A stretch of DNA of 64,000 nucleotides from Xestospongia muta. Its lineage: Eukaryota > Porifera > Demospongiae > Haplosclerida > Petrosiidae. Position 1 is the stretch's first letter. Each line of letters starts with the position of its first letter. Positions 63,246 to 64,000 of this stretch are shown one piece after another. The DNA lies in assembly GCA_963693285.1 (NCBI GenBank), contig OY848926.1, positions 315,001 through 379,000 of the forward strand, written 5' to 3'. Under the pieces are notes generated by a model. That model was given only the letters and a program-made list of their open reading frames with translations, was not told the DNA's origin and did no database searches. The position numbers were made by a program, and so were the translations under genes.

Positions 63246-63804
63246 CTCTGATATAATTATATATAAGAGATTAAAGTACACAAAATATATGATGTAGTGT
63301 GTGTGTGTGTGTGTTGGGGAGTGCATGAGGTTGGAGAATTTAGCACAATTTTATTGTACTCAGCAACAGTTTATGTGACACAATTATCTATACACACAAG
63401 ACCGGCACACATAACAGAAAGACCGACAATAGAAATATAGTTACAGACTGACCTGATTGGTACTTACTAGTATGCCAAAACGATGAATATGGAATAAATG
63501 AAGAGATGCAAAAACTGGCTTGGTAGTTTAGACTCCTGAGAGCTCTTTTGCTGCCGGTTTATCTGATACAGCAGTTTACAAGAGCAGTGGTCTATTTATA
63601 GAGCAGTCAGATAATTTGAAATGCACCAATCATTTGCAATAGCTTGTTTGTGCTCTCTTTGAACGCGCCTAAACTGGCGGGGAAATAGAAGTGAAGTCTC
63701 ATTCCTGAAAATTAAGTAATTCAGTCGAGTCTGTTTGGGGTGTGGCTGTGGGTGGTACTACAAATCTTAGTTGCAAACGTGTAGTAGTTTAAAGAAGATT
63801 GACA
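63246..63804. other. Divergent 5' region, RBPMS-like and PSMC1
   Basis: A 559-bp gap with a (GT)n run at about 63298-63314. The part nearest PSMC1 is more GC-rich (GAACGCGCC, GGCGGGG near 63660-63685) and probably holds its promoter. Confidence 0.5.
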
Positions 63805-64000
63805 ATGGTAAGTGACTATTACTATCAGTAGTTGTAAATCATTGTTATATAGGGACAAGGTCAGTCTGGTTTACCACCGGGTCGTCGAGATAAAGATGGC
63901 AAGAAGAAAGATACGGTATATTTATATTAACAGTAACTACATTTAAACTACTTTTATAGAAAAAAAGGAAAATTGAACCTCCTATTCCCACACGTGTTGG
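63805..64000 (+). CDS. PSMC1: 26S proteasome ATPase subunit 4 (Rpt2), N-terminus only
   Basis: Exons 63805-63807, 63853-63915 and 63960 onward spell MGQGQSGLPPGRR, then a Lys-rich stretch and KIEPPIPTRVG, and run off the window. This is the N-terminus of Rpt2/PSMC1 (human MGQSQSG and YEPPVPTRVGKK). Gly2 is the N-myristoylation site known in the family. Coding exon 1 holds only the ATG, directly followed by GTAAGT. Rpt2 is one of six AAA+ ATPases of the proteasome base; the ATPase domain lies outside the window. Confidence 0.93.

Overview
The window looks like nuclear DNA from an animal with a small, AT-rich, gene-dense genome, most likely a demosponge such as Amphimedon queenslandica. The species name is an inference. 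Three things point that way. Coding sequence is cut into many short exons by introns that are often only 45-80 nt. The gene content is metazoan (ADAM10, dymeclin, RAB11, RBPMS, TRIM and filamin families). A very large immunoglobulin/fibronectin receptor with a tyrosine-rich tail resembles the expanded receptor repertoires of sponges. I recognise 20 protein genes or gene copies; exon chains were rebuilt by hand from splice signals, reading phase and family resemblance. No rRNA, tRNA or CRISPR array was seen.

Layout. 1-2820 (-): tandem pair of TRIM-like genes, the first cut by the window edge. 2889-3715 (-): SEC11 signal peptidase. 5711-9209 (+): unusual PAW-domain plus C2-domain gene with an unresolved 5' end. 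9373-10924 (-) and 10984-12636 (+): carnosine N-methyltransferase and a hinderin-like gene, head to head. 12728-15887 (+): dymeclin. 16156-17825 (-): LysM protein. 17826-19223: gene-poor, with a PHD-like remnant and an inverted-repeat element. 19224-26301 (-): 19-exon Ig/FN3 receptor of 1891 residues. 26652-28446 (-): ARMH1. 29329-30615 (+): RAB11. 30999-40508: two three-CH filamins in a large inverted duplication. 40683-45498 (+): ADAM10. 45806-49474 (-): tandem LACTB pair. 50651-53447 (+): CTDSPL2. 53875-57006 (-): selenium-binding protein. 57222-58870 (+): HINFP. 59216-63245 (-): RBPMS-like two-RRM protein. 63805-64000 (+): start of PSMC1.

The genes are mostly unrelated housekeeping, secretory-pathway and adhesion functions, so this is ordinary compact chromosome rather than an operon or island. 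The points of interest are structural. Two AT-AC (U12-type) introns lie in the hinderin-like gene and ADAM10. CT microsatellites sit, sense-strand C/T, directly at 3' splice sites in four genes and close to one in a fifth. The filamin inverted duplication and LACTB tandem duplication look recent, and one LACTB copy has lost a conserved HTGG motif. There is also a perfect 69-bp-arm hairpin in an intron and an apparent PAW-C2 domain fusion.
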